From Deltaproteobacteria bacterium (GTDB lineage Bacteria > Desulfobacterota > Desulfobacteria > Desulfobacterales > SURF-15), in NCBI GenBank assembly GCA_024644775.1, contig JAHEHB010000356.1:1-5767 (forward strand): a DNA stretch of 5,767 nucleotides, written 5' to 3'. Of the stretch, positions 1 through 5,767 are shown piece by piece; the first letter of the stretch is position 1, and each line of letters begins with the position of its first letter. The notes beneath the pieces are model-generated. The model was given only the letters and a program-made list of their open reading frames with translations. It had not been told where the DNA came from and ran no database searches. The position numbers and the translations under genes were made by a program.

Positions 1-907
1 ATCGCTCCCAAAATGCATCTAAGGTGAAACAATGTTCCTGAGTCCCCTGCCGTTCCACGGCAAAGCTTGCACAGGTCGCTCCCATTTGTGCACAGGTAGC
101 GAGGTCTTTTTTCATCACCATTCCTTTAATGAGACCTGCACGAAAGGCATCGCCTGCTCCGGTAGGATCTACGACCGCATCAGCCGTCACAGCAGGTATT
201 TTCATTTCCCCATCTTTTGTAAGGATGATGGAACCCTTTTCCGCGATAGTTGTGATGATTGTGTGTGTTTTTTTCAGCAAATCCCCTTTTTTCAGCCCGG
301 TGGCCTTTATGACCATTTCCAATTCATAGTCGTTTGAAATAAACAGGGTGGCGTCGGTGATCATTTCGTCCAACTGCTTGCCCGTTAACCAAACAATCTG
401 CTGACCGGGATCGGCAATATGTGAAATTCCGGCTGTTTTGTAATACTGGCTGTATTCAATCATATCTTCTAGATTACCCGGTGAAATAATGGCCACCGTC
501 TCATTCTCTTTTATACCGTCAAACTCATACAGGGATGGATGTTTCATGGCGCCGGGGTTGAAACCGGTAATCTGGTTGTCCGACTGGTCAGTGGTGATGT
601 AGGCGCCGGCAGTAAATTCCTCCGGGATTTCACGAATACCATCAAGGGGAAGCCCCAATTTATCGAACCTTTCTTTGTAGGTACCGAAATCCTTACCGGC
701 AGTGGCGAGGACCAGTGGGTGTTCGCCTAACAATGCAAGGTTATATGCGATATTTCCAGCAGTACCACCGCATCTTTCCGTAAAACTGTTTACCATAAAG
801 GATACATTTAAGACATGTATCTTGTCGGGCAAAATGTGATCTGAAAATTTACCGGGAAAATCCATGATGCGATCATATGCTATGGATCCGGATGTTAAAA
901 TGTTCAT
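1..907 (-). CDS. PfkB-family carbohydrate/nucleoside kinase (3' end cut by window edge)
   Basis: This is an open frame of 302 codons from ATG at 905-907 to the left edge, with no stop reached. It belongs to the ribokinase/PfkB superfamily, whose members transfer the ATP gamma-phosphate to a sugar or nucleoside hydroxyl in the cytoplasm. Visible motifs in order: a substrate-binding strand near residues 3-14 (NILTSGSIAYDR), the glycine-rich PfkB signature 1 (GGTAGN, 47-52), an NxxE metal/phosphate motif (NDYE, 192-195), and signature 2 DPTGAGDAF (247-255) with the catalytic base Asp253 and the anion-hole GAG. The family usually has about 300-320 residues, so only a few residues should be missing. 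The N-terminal style resembles adenosine/nucleoside kinase-like members, but the substrate cannot be fixed from sequence; ribose or another sugar remains possible. An AAGGAG ribosome binding site sits 7 nt before the ATG. A 100-bp spacer separates it from the amidase gene, so it may be transcribed on its own. Confidence 0.9.
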   Translation of the reverse strand, partial: MNILTSGSIAYDRIMDFPGKFSDHILPDKIHVLNVSFMVNSFTERCGGTAGNIAYNLALLGEHPLVLATAGKDFGTYKERFDKLGLPLDGIREIPEEFTAGAYITTDQSDNQITGFNPGAMKHPSLYEFDGIKENETVAIISPGNLEDMIEYSQYYKTAGISHIADPGQQIVWLTGKQLDEMITDATLFISNDYELEMVIKATGLKKGDLLKKTHTIITTIAEKGSIILTKDGEMKIPAVTADAVVDPTGAGDAFRAGLIKGMVMKKDLATCAQMGATCASFAVERQGTQEHCFTLDAFWER

Positions 908-914
908 CGGGTAA

Positions 915-920
915 CTCCTT
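915..920 (-). promoter_or_regulatory. Ribosome binding site of the PfkB kinase
   Basis: On the minus strand this reads AAGGAG, followed by 7 nt and then the ATG at 905-907. It is a near-perfect Shine-Dalgarno sequence and fixes the kinase start. It is the strongest site in the window, which fits a gene initiated independently rather than by coupling to the amidase upstream. Confidence 0.8.
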
Positions 921-949
921 GTTTAAGAATATCAGATGTTATTGAACTA

Positions 950-991
950 TGTTTCGTCACTAGTTTTAAACAAAATACTAAATACGAAACA
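950..991. repeat. 8-bp inverted repeat with 26-nt spacer
   Basis: TGTTTCGT at 950-957 is perfectly complementary to ACGAAACA at 984-991. The right arm lies inside the second 14-bp repeat unit. The arms are only 3 of 8 GC and the loop is long, so a stable RNA hairpin is unlikely. A DNA-binding site for a dimeric regulator is conceivable but unsupported. Confidence 0.35.
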
Positions 992-996
992 CTAAA
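969..996. repeat. Two adjacent imperfect 14-bp repeats
   Basis: The plus-strand units AACAAAATACTAAA (969-982) and TACGAAACACTAAA (983-996) lie directly next to each other and match at 11 of 14 positions. They could be a remnant of a short degenerate intergenic repeat or an operator-like element. They could also be chance similarity in AT-rich DNA, since only two copies are present. Confidence 0.4.
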
Positions 997-1007
997 AACT
1001 TTTTGTA

Positions 1008-2444
1008 TTATCTTTCTCCAGTCCATGAAAGATCCGGGGTGCGGCGGTGCCAGTCGGTCGCTTGTTGAAACGCAAAGCCGACCCGAAGTACCATGTCTTC
1101 CTGAAATGGTTTCCCGTAAATCATTAGTCCCACCGGCAAGCCTTTTTTGGTAAATCCGCATGGAACGGAGAGACCGCATAGATTCAGAATATTGCCGATG
1201 GAGGTGTTTCTTAGATAATCGAGATTCCGGGCGGTATAGGTTTCCATATCCACATCGATTTCATCCACCGGTAGGGCTGGGATTCGGGTTGTGGGTACGA
1301 CAATCGCATCAATATCTTTTAGTGTTTCAAGGACTGTTGTGCGAAGACGCTTCCATTCAATGGTATTTTGTAAGTATTCGGTTGCTGTAACTTCCTTTCC
1401 CCTTATCATACGAACGGCAATAATCGGGTCTAATTTATCATAGTGTTCCTCAAGAAGTCGTTTGTTATTCGTGTATGCCTCCGCCACAACAATCAGTCCT
1501 TTGCGATTCAGTTGCCAGGCGGCTTCTGCTTCCGGAAGCTCCATACGGTCCACGTGCGCCCCTAAGCTTTGGAACACATCGCCGCACTCCCGAACCGCCT
1601 TTTCAATCTCCGGGTCCACATCATCCCCAAAGACCGTTTCTGCAAAGGCAAGCCGGAGACCCCGTACACCATCCCTCAACCTGGTCAAAACATTGTCAAG
1701 GGACACAGACCAAGTGGAATCGTCTTTAAAATCGAGGCCTTGTAACGCCTGATGAACAAGGGCAGCATCCTCTACAGATCGGGTCAAAGGCCCCACAGAA
1801 TCCATGCTCCAGCTTAGGGGATAGACACCGGCTCGACTGATTTTTCCAACGGTTGTTTTGAGTCCTGTTATGCCGCACAGGGCCGCCGGAATACGAACCG
1901 ATCCGCCGGTATCACTTCCCAAAGCCATCGGGATCATACCGGCAGCCACTGCGACTGCGGAACCGCTGCTTGAACCACCGGGCACATGGGGATCCCTGTG
2001 CCAGGGGTTTTGCGGGGTTCCATGATCATGATTGATTCCAATACCGCTATAGGCGAGCTGAACCGTATTGGTTTTTCCCAGAAAAATCATACCGGCCTGC
2101 GCCAGTTTACGGATAACGGTGGCATCTTCAGTCGCGGTGTTATTTTCCAAGAATTGTAAACCGGCCGTTGTCGGTATACCCTTCACATCAAATAGATCTT
2201 TGGCCGCATACGGAATGCCATGCAAGGGCCCCAAATCCTGGCCTGCTTTCAAGGATGTCTCCATTGCCTTGGCCTCACCCAGTGCGCGTTCGCGGCATAC
2301 CATACGATATGCATTCAGCGTGCCATCTAATGAATCGATACGATTCAGGTAATGTTCCGTGAGCTCTACGGGAGAGCGTTCCCCAGCACGAATACTTTGT
2401 GCAAGGTCTGTAATCGTTTGATAATGCAAATTAGGGGGTTTCAT
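1008..2444 (-). CDS. Amidase-signature family hydrolase
   Basis: This is an amidase-signature (AS) enzyme of 478 residues, normal for the family (about 450-500), which hydrolyses amide bonds with a Ser-cisSer-Lys triad. Numbering from the ATG at 2442-2444, the triad is Lys82 (in AAKDLFDVKG), cis-Ser158 (in GGSSSGS) and nucleophile Ser182 (in GSDTGGSVR). The 24-residue gap between the two serines matches GatA. The C-terminal GLPVGLMIYG segment is also typical. There is no signal peptide, so it should be cytoplasmic. The frame also allows a GTG start at 2469-2471 overlapping the preceding stop, but that codon has no ribosome binding site, whereas this ATG has GGAG 8 nt upstream. It is the last gene of the transporter/dipeptidase operon, 23 bp after the second ATPase. 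It resembles GatA, but no gatB or gatC is nearby, so a stand-alone amidase acting on an imported amide or peptide derivative is more likely. The exact substrate is unknown. Confidence 0.92.
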   Translation of the reverse strand: MKPPNLHYQTITDLAQSIRAGERSPVELTEHYLNRIDSLDGTLNAYRMVCRERALGEAKAMETSLKAGQDLGPLHGIPYAAKDLFDVKGIPTTAGLQFLENNTATEDATVIRKLAQAGMIFLGKTNTVQLAYSGIGINHDHGTPQNPWHRDPHVPGGSSSGSAVAVAAGMIPMALGSDTGGSVRIPAALCGITGLKTTVGKISRAGVYPLSWSMDSVGPLTRSVEDAALVHQALQGLDFKDDSTWSVSLDNVLTRLRDGVRGLRLAFAETVFGDDVDPEIEKAVRECGDVFQSLGAHVDRMELPEAEAAWQLNRKGLIVVAEAYTNNKRLLEEHYDKLDPIIAVRMIRGKEVTATEYLQNTIEWKRLRTTVLETLKDIDAIVVPTTRIPALPVDEIDVDMETYTARNLDYLRNTSIGNILNLCGLSVPCGFTKKGLPVGLMIYGKPFQEDMVLRVGFAFQQATDWHRRTPDLSWTGER

Positions 2445-2452
2445 TTGTAAAT

Positions 2453-2456
2453 CTCC
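2453..2456 (-). promoter_or_regulatory. Ribosome binding site deciding the amidase start
   Basis: GGAG on the minus strand lies 8 nt before the ATG at 2442-2444. It falls inside the possible N-terminal extension that would begin at GTG 2469-2471, and so favours the shorter protein. Confidence 0.6.
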
Positions 2457-2467
2457 ATTTATCATTT

Positions 2468-3529
2468 TCACATACGACTGGCGACGTCAGTCTCGAGTGA
2501 TATGGGCTTCAACATTAATGTGTCGGAAAAATGGCAGGACACATAATGGTCGCTGCCGATATCCTGGTAGACAGGCGTTTCGATTTGGCAAATGTGCGTT
2601 GCATAGTGACAACGGGGGTGGAAATAACACCCGGAAGGGGGATTCATGGGGCTGGGAACACCGCCTTTTAGGAGAATTCGTTTCACATTGTATTCCGGGT
2701 CCGGTACCGGAACCGCAGACATCAACGCCTCCGTGTAGGGATGCTTCGGGTTCGTAAACAGTTCCTCAGTGTCGGCCAACTCAACAATTTTTCCCAAATA
2801 CATAACGGCGACGCGATTGCTAATGTGTTTGATTACGGAAAGATCGTGAGCAATAAACAAATACGTTAAACCAAACTGGCTTTGCAGATCCTCCAGAAGA
2901 TTTACGACCTGGGCCTGAATGGAAACATCCAGTGCCGAAACCGGCTCGTCGCATACAATAAGTTGCGGATCCAAGGCCAGCGCTCTGGCAATGCCAATGC
3001 GCTGGCGTTGCCCGCCGGAGAATTCATGGGAATAGCGTTTCATATGATCCGGTTTAAGCCCAACGGCCAGCAGAAGCTCACGCGCTCTACTCTCTCTTTC
3101 TTTGGCATTGGCTAAAGAATGAACATACAATGGCTCGCTGACAATCTCTCCAACACTCATTCGGGGATTTAACGAAGAGTAAGGGTCCTGGAAAATAATC
3201 TGCATGTCTCGACGCAACTTTTTTAACACCTGCCCTTTTGCGTTAGCCACGTTTACTTCTCGATACCCTGTACCCGATTCGGCAAGTTTCGAACTTCGGA
3301 AAATGATCTCGCCTGAAGTTGGCCTAAGGAGATGGAGAATTACCCTGCCGGCTGTGGTTTTTCCACAACCGCTTTCTCCCACCAGGCCAAGAGTTTCACC
3401 TTTTCTTATAAACAGATCAATATCATCCACCGCTTTTACATGAGCGACCACTTTCCGAAATATACCCTTTCGAACGGGAAAATATTTTTTCAAATTTTTT
3501 ACTTTTAAAAGAAGGTTATGGGTCGCCAA
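2468..3529 (-). CDS. Oligopeptide/dipeptide ABC transporter ATP-binding protein, OppF/DppF type
   Basis: This 353-residue cytoplasmic ATPase is expected to pair with the OppD-like protein to power peptide-type uptake. Motifs in order: Walker A GESGCGKT (51-58), Q-loop Gln114 (IIFQDP), ABC signature SGGQRQR (171-177), Walker B LIVCDEP (190-196) with catalytic Glu195, D-loop SALD, and switch His228. The C-terminal oligopeptide-transporter extension follows (from about 250) and contains Cys301-x5-Cys307-x6-Cys314-x17-Cys332. The F-type assignment rests on the N-terminus ([12 protein letters not shown]) and on its place second after a D-type partner. Translation starts at TTG (3527-3529), supported by GGAG 7 nt upstream. 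The start lies inside the end of the previous gene (14-bp overlap), so expression is probably coupled. All ATPase motifs are intact. The substrate could be di/oligopeptides or another solute such as glutathione or nickel; this family cannot be resolved by its ATPases alone. Confidence 0.93.
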   Translation of the reverse strand: MATHNLLLKVKNLKKYFPVRKGIFRKVVAHVKAVDDIDLFIRKGETLGLVGESGCGKTTAGRVILHLLRPTSGEIIFRSSKLAESGTGYREVNVANAKGQVLKKLRRDMQIIFQDPYSSLNPRMSVGEIVSEPLYVHSLANAKERESRARELLLAVGLKPDHMKRYSHEFSGGQRQRIGIARALALDPQLIVCDEPVSALDVSIQAQVVNLLEDLQSQFGLTYLFIAHDLSVIKHISNRVAVMYLGKIVELADTEELFTNPKHPYTEALMSAVPVPDPEYNVKRILLKGGVPSPMNPPSGCYFHPRCHYATHICQIETPVYQDIGSDHYVSCHFSDTLMLKPISLETDVASRM

Positions 3530-4535
3530 TGGTTTTCTCCATTTTGCTGTCTACATCCTGCCAACATGCGATACGGTGACCCGGTGCAAATTCAACGAGA
3601 GGAGGTATCTTTACTAGACAGATTTCTTCTGCAACCGGACACCGCGGTCCAAAACCGCAACCATCAGGAATTTCCGATGCATCCGGAACAACCCCTTCGA
3701 TAGGGATTAACCGCGTTTTCCCAAAGCGGGTTAACGATGGTATGGACTTCATCAACCCGCGAGTGTACGGGTGCCGGGGATCATGGAAGATTTCTTTTAC
3801 AGGCGCGCTTTCAACAATTTTTCCCAAATACATGATCACAATATCATCGGCCATGCCGGCAATCACCCCAAGATCGTGGGTAATAAATAAAATGGCCATC
3901 TTGAACTCGCGGCCTAAATCATTCATTAATTCCAGTACCTGGGCCTGGATGGTTACATCAAGGGCGGTGGTGGGTTCGTCCGCGATCAACAGAGATGGAT
4001 TGCAACTGAGCGCCATTGCGATCATTGCGCGCTGCCGCATGCCTCCCGAAAGCTGGTGCGGGTATTCATCCGCTCGTTGTTTTGGCGATGGAATCCCCAC
4101 GGCATCCAGCATTTCTATGGCTTTTTGTTTAGCTGTAGATTTGTCCAAATCCTGGTGGAGGCAGATAACCTCGATAATCTGATTGCCGATTGTATACACC
4201 GGATTTAACGAGGTCATGGGTTCTTGAAAAATCATGGCGATCTCGTTTCCACGAATCCTCCGCATGAGGCGACTTTCCGGATCGAGCCTTGCGATATCGA
4301 CAGTACCCTCAGGTCGATGGAAAATTATTTCGCCCGAAGCAATTTGTCCGGTCGGTTGCGGTATTAATCCCATGACGGCAAGAGCGGTCATGGATTTCCC
4401 GCATCCGCTCTCCCCCACGACTCCGAGTGTTTGTTCTTTTTCGATGACAAAATTTACGCCATCTACTGCCCGGACAATACCATCGTCAGTATGGAAACGG
4501 ACCTTGAGGTCCCGTATGTCGATCAATACCGTCAT
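3516..4535 (-). CDS. Oligopeptide/dipeptide ABC transporter ATP-binding protein, OppD/DppD type
   Basis: This is a 339-residue nucleotide-binding subunit of a peptide-type ABC importer. Motifs in order: A-loop region near 14-24, Walker A GESGCGKS (41-48), Q-loop Gln104 ([12 protein letters not shown]), signature LSGGMRQR (162-169), Walker B LLIADEP (182-188) with catalytic Glu187, D-loop TALD, and switch His220. The C-terminal oligo_HPY-type extension carries Cys293-x5-Cys299-x6-Cys306-x17-Cys324, the arrangement linked in this family to an iron-sulphur cluster. The MTSLNP and GGMRQR sequences are characteristic of the D-type partner. The ATG (4533-4535) overlaps the TGA of the dipeptidase gene (ATGA), and no good ribosome binding site precedes it (only GGAAG about 14 nt away), so translation is probably coupled. 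No permease or solute-binding protein gene is visible here; they are presumably upstream of the window's right edge. Confidence 0.93.
   Translation of the reverse strand: MTVLIDIRDLKVRFHTDDGIVRAVDGVNFVIEKEQTLGVVGESGCGKSMTALAVMGLIPQPTGQIASGEIIFHRPEGTVDIARLDPESRLMRRIRGNEIAMIFQEPMTSLNPVYTIGNQIIEVICLHQDLDKSTAKQKAIEMLDAVGIPSPKQRADEYPHQLSGGMRQRAMIAMALSCNPSLLIADEPTTALDVTIQAQVLELMNDLGREFKMAILFITHDLGVIAGMADDIVIMYLGKIVESAPVKEIFHDPRHPYTRGLMKSIPSLTRFGKTRLIPIEGVVPDASEIPDGCGFGPRCPVAEEICLVKIPPLVEFAPGHRIACWQDVDSKMEKTIGDP
3537..3540 (-). promoter_or_regulatory. Ribosome binding site for the TTG-started OppF-type gene
   Basis: GGAG on the minus strand is followed by 7 nt and then TTG at 3527-3529. It lies inside the 3' end of the OppD-type gene. 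No nearby ATG or GTG in frame competes, so it supports the rare TTG start. Confidence 0.6.
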
Positions 4536-5755
4536 AACGCACGTTCATTCTTCCACCATACGTTTTTAAGAACGCGTAGAACGTTTCCGCCGATCACTTT
4601 TTGGATATCTTCGTCCGAATAGCCATGTTTGACCAGCCAGCGGATAAAATTTGGAAAGCCCTCTGCCGGATTTTCTACCCCCTCTACATATTCTACCTCT
4701 TCATAAGGAACCTGACCGGTCTTGGCCGTTTTACCGGAAAGAAAACTTCTAAAAACAGTATGCAGTCCTACGTGGTCTCCAAACAGCGTGTCCGGTCCGA
4801 AGGTGACATGGTCAATCCCAACCAGATCCACGCAGTATTTGAAATGGTCCATTATGGATTCGATATTGTGACTGAGATTTTTTTCAGACAGTGTGGAATG
4901 GGGAGCTGCCTCAATCCCGACAATACCGTCTTTTTCTGCGCAGTTCACAATGACTTCGTCAGGCATCATTCGCTTGGTTCCCCATACGGTTTTTGCTCCG
5001 GCATGAGAAATAAACACCGGTTTTTCACTGACTTCAATGATATCAAGGGCGGTCTGATCCCCGGCATGGGATACATCGATGGCCATACCGATTCGATTCA
5101 TTCGTTTAACCGCATCGTAACCCAGTTGAGTAAGACCGCTGTCCCCCTTCTCTTTTAACCCGGATCCCATGCTGTTTGATTCGCTGTAGACAAGCCCCAT
5201 CATCCGAATCCCAAATCCATATAAGACCTCGATTCGATCGATCTCGTTTTCCACCATGGTCGCGGATTCAAGGGTCAAAATCAGCGCTGTCTTGCCGGTC
5301 TCTTGAGCGTCGATGATATCATCGACCCCTTTGCAAACAAACGCGTATTCCTGGTGATCCATGTCACACACCTTCATACCGATGTTATGAATCACATCTC
5401 CCCACTTCCATCCGCGGTTGGAAGTAATGGTACACAACCCATCCATCATGTTGTCAAAAACCGCGTCGAGGCCGGATATACTGAGTCCTTCATAAGCCGT
5501 ATGCTCCCTGCCCCAGCGGTGGTACTCGAATATTTGATTCAAATCGGCAGGGAAAATACTGGGGTGATCGTGTAATGAAATAACGATGGAGGATTCTAAA
5601 AGTTTTTGAACGCGATCTTCTTCTTTCTCACTCACCGGGACAATATAGGCCCGAACCCGGCCGATTTCCGGTGCCATGGGATAGTGTTTGTAGTCAACAC
5701 CTTTTTCTAAATATTGATATGCTCTATAACCGGAATAGATTTTGTTTTTTCCCAT
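4532..5755 (-). CDS. M19-family (renal/membrane dipeptidase-like) metallohydrolase
   Basis: This protein has 407 residues from the ATG at 5753-5755. Classical M19 enzymes are binuclear-zinc dipeptidases with a TIM-barrel fold. Here the bridging Glu163 (LTLES), His230 (DVSHAG), His251 (ISHAG) and the probable catalytic Asp322 (FGPD) are in place, as is the C-terminal IGGNVLRVL. The first metal motif reads HDH (His62-x-His64, in SLHDHP) instead of the usual HxD. About 60 residues precede it, more than in short bacterial members, and there is no signal peptide, so it should act in the cytoplasm. The frame also has an ATG at 5765-5767 on the window edge, but GAGGT lies 5 nt before the chosen ATG. 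It overlaps the OppD-type gene by 4 bp, which points to cleavage of the imported substrate. A dipeptide is the default guess; the altered metal site makes another amide, lactam or ester possible. Confidence 0.85.
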   Translation of the reverse strand: MGKNKIYSGYRAYQYLEKGVDYKHYPMAPEIGRVRAYIVPVSEKEEDRVQKLLESSIVISLHDHPSIFPADLNQIFEYHRWGREHTAYEGLSISGLDAVFDNMMDGLCTITSNRGWKWGDVIHNIGMKVCDMDHQEYAFVCKGVDDIIDAQETGKTALILTLESATMVENEIDRIEVLYGFGIRMMGLVYSESNSMGSGLKEKGDSGLTQLGYDAVKRMNRIGMAIDVSHAGDQTALDIIEVSEKPVFISHAGAKTVWGTKRMMPDEVIVNCAEKDGIVGIEAAPHSTLSEKNLSHNIESIMDHFKYCVDLVGIDHVTFGPDTLFGDHVGLHTVFRSFLSGKTAKTGQVPYEEVEYVEGVENPAEGFPNFIRWLVKHGYSDEDIQKVIGGNVLRVLKNVWWKNERAL

Positions 5756-5760
5756 TGGTG

Positions 5761-5765
5761 ACCTC
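5761..5765 (-). promoter_or_regulatory. Ribosome binding site deciding the dipeptidase start
   Basis: GAGGT on the minus strand lies 5 nt before the ATG at 5753-5755. It favours this start over the ATG at the extreme edge (5765-5767), which may instead be part of the end of an upstream gene. The sequence beyond the window would decide. Confidence 0.5.
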
Positions 5766-5767
5766 AT

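Larger units (their letters stand above)
908..1007. other. AT-rich intergenic spacer between amidase and kinase genes
   Basis: This is the only sizeable non-coding gap in the window (100 bp). It holds the kinase ribosome binding site, an imperfect 14-bp tandem repeat (969-996) and an 8-bp inverted repeat (950-957 and 984-991). On the minus strand, TTGTTT followed 16 nt later by CATAGT is a weak sigma70-like match that could drive the kinase, but in DNA this AT-rich such matches arise by chance. No GC-rich hairpin followed by a T-run is seen, so whether transcription stops between the two genes is open. Confidence 0.5.

Noticed and set aside
991..1007. A-run next to T-run (AAAAAC followed by TTTTT) just after the amidase stop as a terminator
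   Set aside because: The complementary parts are A-T only and leave almost no loop, so a stable terminator hairpin cannot form.
904..1179. A 91-codon minus-strand frame across the amidase end and the spacer
   Set aside because: It lies mostly inside the amidase gene in another frame, shows no recognisable motif, and overlaps the kinase start.
1008..2444. Naming the amidase gatA
   Set aside because: The triad and spacing match GatA, but these are shared by the whole amidase-signature family, and no gatB or gatC is present; the setting is a transporter operon.
3742..4182. Plus-strand open frame of 146 codons opposite the OppD-type gene
   Set aside because: It is antisense to a gene with all ABC motifs intact, has no ribosome binding site evidence and no recognisable domain.
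2468..4535. The two ATPase genes as a recent tandem duplication
   Set aside because: D-type and F-type pairs are the standard arrangement in Opp/Dpp importers, and the two proteins differ clearly outside the shared motifs.
4601..5158. Plus-strand open frame of 185 codons opposite the M19 gene
   Set aside because: The opposite strand encodes conserved metal-binding motifs; the plus-strand product looks like reverse-complement composition with no family resemblance.

Overview
All recognisable genes in this window lie on the minus strand, and coding density is very high. The composition is moderate in GC. The predicted proteins are a PfkB kinase, Opp/Dpp-type ATPases, an amidase and an M19 dipeptidase. 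This suggests a free-living Gram-negative-type bacterium; the PfkB kinase resembles those I associate with Desulfobacterales or related deltaproteobacteria. That taxonomic guess comes from remembered family resemblance and is weak.

Layout in the direction of transcription (right to left): an M19-type (renal/membrane dipeptidase) metallohydrolase at the right edge (5755-4532), an OppD/DppD-type ATPase (4535-3516), an OppF/DppF-type ATPase (3529-2468) and an amidase-signature hydrolase (2444-1008). The first two genes overlap by 4 bp, the two ATPase genes overlap by 14 bp, and 23 bp separate the second ATPase from the amidase. This is a compact operon. A 100-bp AT-rich spacer (908-1007) follows, with a small imperfect tandem repeat and an inverted repeat. 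Then comes a PfkB-family sugar/nucleoside kinase (907-1) with its own strong ribosome binding site. It leaves the window at the left edge, probably only a few residues before its end.

Working model (inference): the two ATPases energise a peptide-type ABC importer whose permeases and binding protein are not in the window and probably lie upstream (beyond 5767). The dipeptidase homologue and the amidase, both without signal peptides, would hydrolyse the imported amide- or peptide-bonded compound in the cytoplasm. The kinase may be an independent unit. The main oddity is that the M19 homologue has an HxH motif where the classical family has the zinc-binding HxD, which suggests a divergent subfamily with uncertain substrate. 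I found no RNA gene, CRISPR array, insertion sequence, phage gene or defence system, and no clear sign of a wholly new system.
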